Positions 1 through 8,215 of a DNA stretch of 64,000 bases are shown here, in pieces. The translations under genes and the position numbers were made by a program. The first letter of the stretch is position 1. Each line of letters starts with the position of its first letter. The DNA is from Planctomycetota bacterium (GTDB taxonomy: Bacteria > Planctomycetota > UBA8742 > UBA2392), in NCBI GenBank assembly GCA_019636195.1, contig JAHBYA010000018.1, positions 1 through 64,000 of the forward strand, in the 5' to 3' direction. The notes beneath the pieces were generated by a model. It was not told the DNA's origin. It was given only the letters and a program-made list of their open reading frames with translations, and did not search any database.

Positions 1-83
1 CGCTTTCACGCCGCTCAAGCCATGTCAGTGATTAGTTGAGATGGTGATAAGTTTCGTGTTACTGACATACGCCGACGGCACAG

Positions 84-1625
84 TCATGCTTCCGCCCGAT
101 CGAGCGTCCGGTAGCCGATGGCCTCGGTGATGTGCTCGGGGCCGATATCCGACGCGCCCTCCAGGTCGGCAATCGTGCGCGCGATCTTGCGAATGCGGGT
201 GTAGGCCCGCGCGCTCAAGTGCAGGCTCTCCATCGCGGTATCCAGCAATGACTTCACGTCCGGGCGCAGGGCCGCATGCTTGCTCACTTCCTGGTCGTTC
301 ATGCCGGCGTTGTTGTGCAGGCCCTCGCGGGCGCGCTGGAATCTCGCGGTCTGTACGTCGCGCGCGCGCTGCACAGCCGCCGCCATCTCGGCGCTGCTCA
401 TGCCACGGGCTTCGCCGGACAGTTCTTTGAAGTCAACACTGGGCACCTCAAGGTGAATATCAATGCGATCAAGCAGCGGCCCGCTGATCTTGCTGCGGTA
501 CTGCGCGATCATGCGCACGGTGCACGAGCACTTCTTTTTGGGGTGGCCCAGGTAGCCGCAGGGGCAGGGGTTCATGGCGGCGACCAGCATCAGGCGTGCT
601 GGAAACGTCAGGCTGCCCGATGCCCGGCTGATCGTTACCGTTCCGTCTTCCAGCGGCTGGCGCATCACTTCAAGCGTGTTGCGGTTGAACTCAGGAAACT
701 CGTCCAGAAACAGCACGCCGTTGTGGGCCATGCTGATTTCGCCGGGCCTGGGTGTAGTCCCGCCGCCGATCATGCCCGCGTCGCTGATGGTGTGGTGCGG
801 CGCGCGAAAGGGCCGCTGCGTGACCAGTGGCTGCTCGCGCGTCACCTGCCCGGCGACGCTGTAAATCTTGGTGGTTTCAAGGGCTTCTTCAAGGGTCATG
901 CGCGGCAGCACGGTGGGCAGACGCTTGCTGAGCATGCTTTTGCCCACGCCCGGGTTGCCCAGCATCAGCACGTTGTGGCCGCCGGCGGCGGCGATCATCA
1001 GCGCGCGCTTGGCGGCTTCCTGGCCTTTGACATCGCCGAAGTCGAAGGGGTGGTCGCCGCTGCGGTCGAAGTACTTTTCGACGTCGGCCCGGAAGGGCTC
1101 AATCGGCAGGTTGCCATTGATGAAGCTTACGACCTCGCGCAGGTGATCCACCGGGATCACGTCAATGCCTTGAACCACGGCGGCTTCACCGGCGTTGTCG
1201 GCGGGCACCAGCAGCGAGCGCACATGCCGCTTTTTCAACTCAATCGCGATCGGCAGCACGCCTGCAACCGGGCGCACGCGGCCATCCAGCGCCAGCTCGC
1301 CGATCATGGCGTGCCGGCTGATGGCGTCAGGGTCAATCTGCTGGCTGACACCCAGCACGCCCACGGCAATCGGCAGGTCGTAAGCCGGGCCCTCTTTCTT
1401 GAGGTCGGCAGGCGCGAGGTTGACCGTGATGTGCATGAACGGAAAGTCATAGCCTGCATTTCCGATCGCGGCGCGCACGCGGTCGCGCGACTCGGTGATG
1501 GATTTGTCCGGAAGCCCGACCACCGTAAACGCCGGGTTCTGGCCGGCCTGCGCGCCATCAACTTCAACATCAACGGGCGAAGCCGCAATGCCGGTAACGC
1601 CCGCTGACTGGATGCGCACAATCAT
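84..1625 (-). CDS. comM: YifB/ComM-family Mg-chelatase-like AAA+ ATPase
   Basis: The protein has about 513 residues, the usual full length for YifB/ComM. It has an N-terminal S5-like chelatase domain (about 1-190), then an AAA+ core with Walker A GNPGVGKS (about 223-230) and Walker B VLFLDEF (about 304-310). An NPCPCGY plus CSC cluster (about 352-370) and a C-terminal Mg_chelatase_C domain follow. ComM is a helicase that promotes branch migration when transformed DNA is integrated; in non-competent bacteria its role is unclear. A TTG two codons upstream is possible, but the ATG at 1625 gives the standard family start MIVRIQSAGV. The gene stands alone; the lipoprotein upstream on the same strand ends 43 bp away. 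The family assignment is firm, while a role in competence is inference. Confidence 0.93.
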   Translation of the reverse strand: MIVRIQSAGVTGIAASPVDVEVDGAQAGQNPAFTVVGLPDKSITESRDRVRAAIGNAGYDFPFMHITVNLAPADLKKEGPAYDLPIAVGVLGVSQQIDPDAISRHAMIGELALDGRVRPVAGVLPIAIELKKRHVRSLLVPADNAGEAAVVQGIDVIPVDHLREVVSFINGNLPIEPFRADVEKYFDRSGDHPFDFGDVKGQEAAKRALMIAAAGGHNVLMLGNPGVGKSMLSKRLPTVLPRMTLEEALETTKIYSVAGQVTREQPLVTQRPFRAPHHTISDAGMIGGGTTPRPGEISMAHNGVLFLDEFPEFNRNTLEVMRQPLEDGTVTISRASGSLTFPARLMLVAAMNPCPCGYLGHPKKKCSCTVRMIAQYRSKISGPLLDRIDIHLEVPSVDFKELSGEARGMSSAEMAAAVQRARDVQTARFQRAREGLHNNAGMNDQEVSKHAALRPDVKSLLDTAMESLHLSARAYTRIRKIARTIADLEGASDIGPEHITEAIGYRTLDRAEA

Positions 1626-1668
1626 GGCCAAGTTATAGCAGCCTGTGCAACGCGAAACGACACCGGCT

Positions 1669-2148
1669 TCAGTCGCCGAGTTTCACGCCCTTTTCTTCTT
1701 TGGGTTCTTCGCCGGGGGCCCAGCCCTTGTCGTCTTCGGCGGGTTGCCACTTCTCGCCCTTGGGCAGGTACTCGTACTTGCCGGTCACACCGTTCATGCG
1801 CAGTTGCAGCGCGTCGGGTGTCTTGGGCGACGCAAAAAACCAGCCCCGCACCAGCTTGCCGGCTTCAAACTTCAGGCCGAAGAAAGAGTACGCAAGGTCG
1901 GTGTAATCGTCTGTGATTTCCAGGTCTTTCTCGCCCGCGCCAAAGCCTTCAAGGTCGCTGGTGCTTTCCGGTAGCGCCTTCTTGTTTTCATAGTACTTCA
2001 CGCAGGCGTCGCGGATTTTCACCAGGTTACGTTCGGCGGGTCTGGCGCGATCGGCGGCCGCCGCCTGGTTGCTGCCGTTGGCGGCATCGTTGCCCCCGCA
2101 GGCCGCAACCAGCAGCGCTGAAAACAGGAATAGAAGTACTGCGCGCAT
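1669..2148 (-). CDS. Small putative lipoprotein of unknown function
   Basis: This 159-residue protein has a lipoprotein signal: a hydrophobic stretch ends in the lipobox LVAAC with the lipidated Cys at residue 17. An Asn/Ala-rich linker and a compact acidic domain follow, containing DACVKYYENKKALP, a pattern reminiscent of the region after the helix of pseudopilins. The tail is Lys/Glu-rich. I do not recognise a family. It is transcribed away from the ABC exporter genes that start 73 bp further on, so the two units share an intergenic promoter region. It is probably anchored in the cell envelope facing the periplasm. Confidence 0.75.
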   Translation of the reverse strand: MRAVLLFLFSALLVAACGGNDAANGSNQAAAADRARPAERNLVKIRDACVKYYENKKALPESTSDLEGFGAGEKDLEITDDYTDLAYSFFGLKFEAGKLVRGWFFASPKTPDALQLRMNGVTGKYEYLPKGEKWQPAEDDKGWAPGEEPKEEKGVKLGD

Positions 2149-2220
2149 ATGTTACCCCGGCCGTGAGACGGAAAGCAGTTGCGAGACTATGCTAAGAACG
2201 TCTCAAAGGAAACGGGGTTC

Positions 2221-2922
2221 ATGACGGAGCTCATCGTCAGCGCCACACGCCTGTCTCGCGAGTACCGCCTCGGCACTGAAACCGTGCATGCCCTGCGCGA
2301 AGTTGACTTCACCGTTGAGACCGGCGAGTTCGTGGCGCTGCTGGGCCGCAGCGGCAGCGGCAAGAGCACGCTGCTGAACCTGCTGGGCGGGCTGGACCAG
2401 CCCACGCGCGGCAGCATCGTGGTGGCGGGGCGTGAGCTGGCCGCGTTGAACGCCACCGACCTCAGCCTGTACCGCCGCACTACCGTCGGGTTTATCTTCC
2501 AGAGTTTCAACCTCGTGACCTCGCTTCGGGCATGGGAAAACGTGGCGCTGCCGCTGGTGTTTCAGGGCGTCGGACGCCTTGAACGCAAGCGCCGCGCCCA
2601 CGAACTGCTTGAGAGTGTGGGCCTGGGCAAGCGCACCAACCATGTGCCAAGCCAGATGTCCGGCGGCGAGCAGCAGCGCGTGGCAATCGCCCGCGCGCTG
2701 GTGAACAGCCCGCGCATGCTGCTGTGCGACGAGCCCACGGGCAACCTGGACACCGGCACCAGCGCCCAGATCATGGAACTGCTGCAGCAGGCGCACCGCC
2801 AGGGTGCCACGCTGGTCATGGTCACCCACGACCCCGAGCTCGCGCGCCGGCACGCCAGCCGCACCATGCGCATGGCCGACGGCCAGTTCGTGCCCGACGC
2901 CCAGCCGCAGGAGGCCGCATGA
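2221..2922 (+). CDS. ABC transporter ATP-binding protein, MacB/LolD type
   Basis: The 233-residue ATPase has Walker A GRSGSGKST (42-50), a Q-loop in FIFQSFNL, the signature MSGGEQQR, Walker B LLCDEPTGNLD and the switch His in VMVTHD. The DEPTGNLD motif and short length are typical of the MacB/LolD/FtsE subfamily, which drives mechanotransmission rather than solute import. The ATG at 2221 is chosen because the family normally starts just before the first strand; the frame is open 14 codons further upstream. Its stop overlaps the permease start (ATGA), so the pair is translationally coupled. Substrate is unknown; lipoprotein release, peptide or drug efflux are possible. Confidence 0.92.
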   Translation: MTELIVSATRLSREYRLGTETVHALREVDFTVETGEFVALLGRSGSGKSTLLNLLGGLDQPTRGSIVVAGRELAALNATDLSLYRRTTVGFIFQSFNLVTSLRAWENVALPLVFQGVGRLERKRRAHELLESVGLGKRTNHVPSQMSGGEQQRVAIARALVNSPRMLLCDEPTGNLDTGTSAQIMELLQQAHRQGATLVMVTHDPELARRHASRTMRMADGQFVPDAQPQEAA

Positions 2923-4412
2923 ACATCCTGTGGCTGGCAATTGAGGGTCTTGCCCGCAAAAAGTCGCGCAACCTGCTGACGATGACGGGCGTGCTGATCG
3001 GCGTGTTTGCGCTTACCATGATTGTGGCGCTGGGGCAGGGCCTCAGCCACGCGGTCACCGACACGGTCAGCGGCAGCGACAACTTGAGGCAGATCGGCTT
3101 GACCGGCGGCTACGGCATTGAACTCAGCAACAACCCGGCCGATGTAACGATTGAAGGAGAGATGGAAGAAGATCGCCGCGAGCGTCTAAGGCGCGCCGCG
3201 GTCAACCGTCGCCAGATACGGCAGTGGAGCGGCCGGCGTATCAATGAAATCGACGACAAGACGATCGCCGAGCTCAGCAAACTGCCGCACGTTGAAAGCA
3301 TCATGCCGGTGATTGTTGAGCGGTACACCTTTGAGGGCGCGATCAAGAGCGACGGAAGCCTGACCGGCGGGCTTGACGTCAACCGCCGCCGCTATGCAGA
3401 CCGCGTGATCGCAGGCCGCTACTTCAGCGCCGATGATGCCGACGAGATCATCCTGCATGAGTACATGCTGTACAAGCTTGGCCTGCTGACTGGTAAAGAC
3501 TACGACGCAGTGCTGGGGAAAACGGTTACCCTGCGCAGCATTGTCAACGCCGGCGACGACCCGACGGCCAACGCCCCGCCGCAGTTGCGCGACTTCATGG
3601 ATTCGCTCAGCGACGAAGAGCGCGCCGCCATGATGAAAATCCTTCCCAAGCTGATGCAGCAGTTCGGGCAGATGGCGCAGGCAGCCCGCAAGCCTGTGCA
3701 GCGCGAAATGACGATCGTGGGCGTGCTGCGCGAAACGGTGCCCGGCGATGTCTTCAATGTAATCGAAGACGGCAACGCCGTGCAGACCGACGTGTTCATG
3801 CCGCAGGAAACGGCACGCAGCCTGTTCAATGAAAGCGCAATCAACCGCGAGCTGGGCTATCCGCGCGCGCTCGTGCTGGTCGATGACCCTGAAAACGCAC
3901 CCGCCGTTGAGCAGGCCCTGCGCGACAAGGGTTTCACCGCCTTCAGCGTTGCCAGCGTCCTGCAGCAGGTTGAAACCATGCTGACCGTGATCACCGTGAT
4001 CATTGCGTTTCTCACCGGCATCGCGCTGATTGTCAGCACGCTCGGCATCGTCAACACCATGATCACCAGCGTCCTTGAACGCACCCGCGAAATCGGCATT
4101 TTCAAGGCAGTCGGCGCCACCAACTGGCAGGTGCAGGCGGTGTTTCTGGCTGAAAGCGCGCTGATCGGCCTGGCTGGCGGCCTTGCCGGCCTGGCGACTG
4201 CCGTGCTGGCGATGATCCCCGGCGACGCGATCGCCGGCAGCCTGATCAGCGAGCGCGCGGCTGTGCCGTACACGGGCAGCGTGTTCGTGGTGCCGCTGTG
4301 GCTGGCGCTGGCCGGCCCGGCGCTGGGCATGGCGACGGCAATTCTGGCGGCAATCCTGCCGGCGCGACGCGCAGCGCGCATTGACCCCGTAAAGGCGCTG
4401 CGCCACGACTAG
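2919..4412 (+). CDS. ABC transporter permease, MacB/FtsX type
   Basis: This 497-residue permease has the MacB layout: one N-terminal membrane span (about 20-43), a large periplasmic MacB_PCD-like domain (about 45-340), then three spans in an FtsX core ending PARRAARIDPVKALRHD, a classic family terminus. The motif ERTREIGIFKAVGA on the cytoplasmic coupling loop is also typical. The start overlaps the ATPase stop by ATGA. Its stop overlaps the end of the convergent hydrolase-like gene by four bases. No adaptor protein is next to it. Together with the ATPase it should act on envelope substrates rather than transport solutes through the membrane in bulk. Confidence 0.92.
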   Translation: MNILWLAIEGLARKKSRNLLTMTGVLIGVFALTMIVALGQGLSHAVTDTVSGSDNLRQIGLTGGYGIELSNNPADVTIEGEMEEDRRERLRRAAVNRRQIRQWSGRRINEIDDKTIAELSKLPHVESIMPVIVERYTFEGAIKSDGSLTGGLDVNRRRYADRVIAGRYFSADDADEIILHEYMLYKLGLLTGKDYDAVLGKTVTLRSIVNAGDDPTANAPPQLRDFMDSLSDEERAAMMKILPKLMQQFGQMAQAARKPVQREMTIVGVLRETVPGDVFNVIEDGNAVQTDVFMPQETARSLFNESAINRELGYPRALVLVDDPENAPAVEQALRDKGFTAFSVASVLQQVETMLTVITVIIAFLTGIALIVSTLGIVNTMITSVLERTREIGIFKAVGATNWQVQAVFLAESALIGLAGGLAGLATAVLAMIPGDAIAGSLISERAAVPYTGSVFVVPLWLALAGPALGMATAILAAILPARRAARIDPVKALRHD

Positions 4413-5047
4413 AACATGCGCTGGGCGAAGAAGCGGTCGATGCGCATCCACAGGTCGCGCTCGGCGGCTTCGCGGTACTCGGTGTTGCCCTCTTCATTGT
4501 CGAAAAAGGCGTGGCCGACGCCGGGGTAAGTGTAGGTTTCATCATCGAGGGGGCTGTTCGACAGCACGCGCTCAAGTTCGCGCACGTCCTCGATCGGCAC
4601 TTCGCTGTCCAGTTCGCCGAACACAGCCAGGATCGGCGCGCGGGCCTTGCCCACAACTTCCAGCGGCTGCTTGATGATCACGTCGTCGGCGACCGGCAGT
4701 TTCACGAACGGGCAGACCACCACGCACGCGTCAAGCTCTTCGTCGGAAGCCAGCAGGCCCAGCGTGCCGCCAAGCCATGCGCCAACGGTGCCGATTTTCT
4801 TGCCGCTGCCCAGGGTCTGGCGCAGTTCGCGGGCGGCCTGCTTGACCTGCTGCACGCCATGCACGATCTCGTCGAGTGTCACGTTGTCGATGGTGCGGGG
4901 ACGGCGCGAAAGCTCAAGCACGCGCACCGCAAAGCCCGTGTTGGCGATGCCCTGCGCGCTGTGCATCACGGCCTTGTCGGCTACCAGCCGCTTGGGGATC
5001 AGGACGACACCCGCCTTGACGGGTCCGGTTCTCGGGTTCACCAGCAT
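4409..5047 (-). CDS. Dienelactone hydrolase-like alpha/beta-hydrolase lacking the nucleophile
   Basis: The 212-residue protein has the single-domain dienelactone hydrolase layout. The acid is in FGELDSEVP and the His in GVGHAFF, both well placed. At the nucleophile elbow, where family members have GxCxGG (or Ser), the protein reads G-A-W-L-G-G, with Trp encoded by TGG. It therefore lacks the usual Cys or Ser and may be a non-catalytic fold or use other chemistry. The reading frame is intact, which argues against a decayed gene. It converges on the ABC permease with a four-base overlap. Confidence 0.75.
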   Translation of the reverse strand: MLVNPRTGPVKAGVVLIPKRLVADKAVMHSAQGIANTGFAVRVLELSRRPRTIDNVTLDEIVHGVQQVKQAARELRQTLGSGKKIGTVGAWLGGTLGLLASDEELDACVVVCPFVKLPVADDVIIKQPLEVVGKARAPILAVFGELDSEVPIEDVRELERVLSNSPLDDETYTYPGVGHAFFDNEEGNTEYREAAERDLWMRIDRFFAQRMF

Positions 5048-5118
5048 GCACGCAGATTAACCCCTTGCCGCGCATGAGGCCATAGCGCAGGCCATGTTTG
5101 CGCACTATCGTTCGCGCC

Positions 5119-5886
5119 ATGCATGACACCGTGATCCATGGCGACGCCATTGCCGTGGCCGGCGCGCTGCCGCGCCGTTGTGCGCAACTGGTGTATCTGG
5201 ACCCGCCCTTCTACTCCGGCAAGCGGCGGCGCAACCGCAAGGGCGGCCCCGAGTATGACGACCGCTGGCCCGGCGGGATGACCGAGTACCTGGCGTTCCT
5301 GCGCGGCCTGCTGGCAGCCGCAACCCCGTTGCTCAAGCCGACCGGCGTGATCGCCCTGCACCTCGACTGGCGCGCCAGCCACTGGGGCCGCCTTGAGCTT
5401 GAGCGCCTGCTGGGCGTCAACAACTTCGTCAACGAGATCATCTGGGCCTACCGCACCGGCGGCGGCAGCAAGCGCTTCTTGGGCCGCAAACACGACACCA
5501 TCCATGTGTTCGCAGCCGGGCCCCGCTATGTGTTTCACCCGGCCACGGAAAAGAGCCGGCTGGCCCACCGCTACGGGTTCAAAAACGTGAAAATCCACGA
5601 CGATGGCGACGGCCCGTACACGCTGGCTGCCATGCGCGATGTATGGGAGATTGCGGCGCTGCGCGGCAACATGCGTGAGTATGCGGGCTACCCCACGCAA
5701 AAGCCGCTGAAGCTGCTTGAGCGGCTGGTGTCATGTTTCACGAACCCGCGCGGGCTCGTGGTGGACCTTTGTTGCGGCAGCGGCACGGCGCTGGTCGCGG
5801 CACAGACGCTGGGGCGAAGTTACCTGGGTGTTGACAGCAGCCAGGCGGCGGTGAAGCTGGCACTTCGCAGACTATCGCACGGTTAG
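5119..5886 (+). CDS. Orphan beta-class DNA methyltransferase (N6-adenine or N4-cytosine)
   Basis: This 255-residue enzyme shows motif IV DPPF (28-31) near the N-terminus and the SAM-binding motif I DLCCGSGT near the C-terminus, the order of the beta class of amino-methyltransferases. NPPY/DPPF enzymes methylate adenine N6 or cytosine N4. The middle, which should recognise DNA, holds a basic segment (GKRRRNRKGG) and a GGGSKRF turn. No endonuclease gene is nearby, so it looks solitary and may be regulatory or phage-derived. The ATG at 5119 is preferred; a TTG at 5098 adds seven residues. It is divergent from the hydrolase-like gene by only about 70 bp. Confidence 0.88.
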   Translation: MHDTVIHGDAIAVAGALPRRCAQLVYLDPPFYSGKRRRNRKGGPEYDDRWPGGMTEYLAFLRGLLAAATPLLKPTGVIALHLDWRASHWGRLELERLLGVNNFVNEIIWAYRTGGGSKRFLGRKHDTIHVFAAGPRYVFHPATEKSRLAHRYGFKNVKIHDDGDGPYTLAAMRDVWEIAALRGNMREYAGYPTQKPLKLLERLVSCFTNPRGLVVDLCCGSGTALVAAQTLGRSYLGVDSSQAAVKLALRRLSHG

Positions 5887-6033
5887 CAGAGAGTTATACT
5901 GCATCGCCGTGGGCAGGACAGTAATGCCCGGGGTTGCCTTGAAACTCGATGTGCGGCCTGCAAGTATGTGCGGCGGCGAGTCTTATGTGCCTCCGTGGGG
6001 CCTCAGATTTGCCCAAAGGGGCGGACCAACGCG

Positions 6034-8157
6034 ATGCCAATCAACCTGAGATACGGTCAACAGGCGGTTGCACGGGGTTTTCTGTCACCCGACCGCCTTC
6101 AAACAGTCCTGTCCAAGCAGCAACAACTTGCTTCGCAGGGCAAGAAGGTCAGCGTGCGCATGATCCTTGAGAAGGCGAAGCTTCTCTCGGAAGACCAGCT
6201 GAACCAGATTGACCGTGACCTCAACATCAAGGTAGTCAAAAAGCGCACCGGCAAGCTGGACCGGCCGGGCGTTGATGCCCGCCGCCAGCAGCAGCCCGCG
6301 CGGCCGATGGGCGCGCAGGACTTCGCGGGCGAAGCGGTGCCGCAGTTCTCGGGCATGTCGGGCGCCGACCCCGACGCCACGGTGTTCAGCCCGCCGCCGC
6401 CCGACATGCAGGACCGCATCCGCGCCGAGCGTGACCGCTCCAAGGCCGATGCCCGCAGAAAACAGGAACAGGAGGCCGCGGCCTTCTTCGGAGACGACAA
6501 CGCCAGCCCCTTCGGCAACGACCCGTTTGCAGACGACGCCATGGCGCCCGAGCCGATGCAACCGCAGGGCGGAGGCTATGGCGGCGGCTTCGGCGGCGGC
6601 TTCAATGAAATGCAGCCTGAGCCGTTCGGGGACGAGATGCAGCCTGAACCTTTCGGCGGCGAGATGCAACCCGAGCCGTTCGGGGCATATGGCGAAATGC
6701 AGCCTGACCCCTACGGCGGCGGAGGACTGCAACCGCAGGCTGACGGCTTTGGCGACGAGTCGCCCTTCGGCGCTGACCCGTTTGCCGGCGACGCGGGCGA
6801 GCCGCAAGAGCTGTCGCGCATGGACAGCAGCCCCAAGCTTTCCAGCCTGCCCGCCGAGTACGATGGTTTTGCCTCCCCCGAAGACGAAGAGTTGCCCACG
6901 ATCGGTGCGTTTGACGAGGCGCCTGCCGCGCCGCAACGCCGCGGGCCGCCTTCGTATCAGCAGCCTGCACCGCCGTCGCGCCAGCCGGCCTTCGCAGCAC
7001 CCATGGCGGACCTGAATCCCGCCGGCGATGGCTTTGACGACTTCGGCAATGACATCCGCTCGCCTGAAGAGCTTGACGCCGCGCCGTCGCCCGGCGCGCG
7101 CGGAGGCGGCAGCCTGGACGCCACCATGTTCAGCCCGCCGCCCCCAGGCCTCGGTTCGCCGCGACAGAAGACCGGCGCGATGGAAAAGACGATGTTCAGC
7201 CCGCCGCCCCCGGGCTTTCACCCGCGCGACCGACAGCCCGCACCCGAACCGGAGCCTGAGCCTGAACCGGCAATGGACGACTGGGGCGAGCCCGCCATGG
7301 ACGAAGTCCCGGCGTTTGAGGACGCTGCGCCTGCCCCCGACATGGACGCCACGGTGTTTTCGCCGCCGCCGCCGCAGTACGAAGAAAGGCGCAAGGATAC
7401 TTCGCGCAAGCAGGCCGCCACACCGCGCGGCCGCCAGGGCGCCGATGACTTCGGCGATGTTGACCTGCCTGTCGGCAAACGTATGGACGACGTGCCGACT
7501 TCGCCGTCCAAGGGCGACGAAGTGCACCCGTTGCGCCGCGGCGTAGGCACCAGCAGCAGCGGCATCAACCGCACCACCAGCACCCGCAAGCCTGCTGCGC
7601 GCACCCCCAGCAGCCAGATCCCGGTCTCGGTACCTGCCGACGACGTGGCCGATGAGCTGCCGCAGGATGACTCACCGTTTGCGGTGCCTGATGACGACAT
7701 CCCGGACGAAGTGCCGGCAGAAGTCGGCGCCTCAGCCAAGGGTAAGTTGCCGCCAAAGGCGCCGAAGAAGCAGACCAAGAAGCAGACCGGCAAGCGCGAA
7801 TTGCCGGTCGCGCAGGTGGATGTGCCCGAAGAGGGCGGCAAAAAGAAGAAAAAGACCGCAAGCCGCGTGATCCTGCTGTTCCTCCTGCTGCTGGTGATTG
7901 TGCTGGCAATCCTGATTCTGCCGATTGCGTACCCGACCCACGGCATCAAGCCGCTGGACGAGTTGCGCAACCATCGCAGCGCACAGCCGATCTATGAGTA
8001 TGTGCAGGACATTTACGACACTATCACCGGCGCGCCGCCACGCAAAAAGCCCGGCACGCGCAAGGAAGACCCGATCCGACTGCCCGGCAACGGCGCCAAT
8101 GAGCCGGCGGGCAACGCGCCAGCCGAAAATTCACCCGCTGAAAACAGCGGCGGTTAG
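6034..8157 (+). CDS. Pro-rich single-span protein with four FSPPPP motifs
   Basis: The 707-residue protein begins with a 60-residue helical domain (YGQQAVARGFL ... EDQLNQIDRDL) like the small N-terminal domains of GspE/PilB-type ATPases and some kinases. A long disordered Pro/Asp/Glu-rich region follows. It contains four copies of D/E-x-T-V/M-F-S-P-P-P-P (residues 114, 362, 384 and 438) and three EMQPEPFG repeats plus a variant, EMQPDPYG (nt 6607-6720). One membrane span lies near 608-635 after a Lys-rich stop-transfer-like segment, leaving a short outside tail. This topology puts the repeats in the cytoplasm. The Thr in each motif could be a phosphorylation site. Upstream ATGs exist, but 6034 starts exactly at the conserved domain. 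Confidence 0.8.
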   Translation: MPINLRYGQQAVARGFLSPDRLQTVLSKQQQLASQGKKVSVRMILEKAKLLSEDQLNQIDRDLNIKVVKKRTGKLDRPGVDARRQQQPARPMGAQDFAGEAVPQFSGMSGADPDATVFSPPPPDMQDRIRAERDRSKADARRKQEQEAAAFFGDDNASPFGNDPFADDAMAPEPMQPQGGGYGGGFGGGFNEMQPEPFGDEMQPEPFGGEMQPEPFGAYGEMQPDPYGGGGLQPQADGFGDESPFGADPFAGDAGEPQELSRMDSSPKLSSLPAEYDGFASPEDEELPTIGAFDEAPAAPQRRGPPSYQQPAPPSRQPAFAAPMADLNPAGDGFDDFGNDIRSPEELDAAPSPGARGGGSLDATMFSPPPPGLGSPRQKTGAMEKTMFSPPPPGFHPRDRQPAPEPEPEPEPAMDDWGEPAMDEVPAFEDAAPAPDMDATVFSPPPPQYEERRKDTSRKQAATPRGRQGADDFGDVDLPVGKRMDDVPTSPSKGDEVHPLRRGVGTSSSGINRTTSTRKPAARTPSSQIPVSVPADDVADELPQDDSPFAVPDDDIPDEVPAEVGASAKGKLPPKAPKKQTKKQTGKRELPVAQVDVPEEGGKKKKKTASRVILLFLLLLVIVLAILILPIAYPTHGIKPLDELRNHRSAQPIYEYVQDIYDTITGAPPRKKPGTRKEDPIRLPGNGANEPAGNAPAENSPAENSGG

Positions 8158-8178
8158 CGCGGCGACACTTGCACACCC

Positions 8179-8200
8179 ACGGGCCGGTTCGCCGGCCCGT
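8179..8200 (+). terminator. Hairpin between the Pro-rich protein and the pyrophosphorylase
   Basis: A perfect 9-bp stem (8179-8187 with 8192-8200) is closed by a UUCG tetraloop. It lies 22 bp after the upstream stop and 16 bp before the next start. There is no clear U-run, so it may attenuate rather than stop transcription, or stabilise an mRNA end. Confidence 0.5.
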
Positions 8201-8215
8201 TGCAATAGGAAGACC

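Noticed and set aside
1..83. Possible gene end at the left edge.
   Set aside because: Only 83 bp before the comM stop; no frame or feature could be supported.
276..1607. Long plus-strand frame opposite the YifB gene.
   Set aside because: Gln/His/Ala-rich antisense translation typical of GC-rich shadows; the opposite strand encodes a clear full-length family member.
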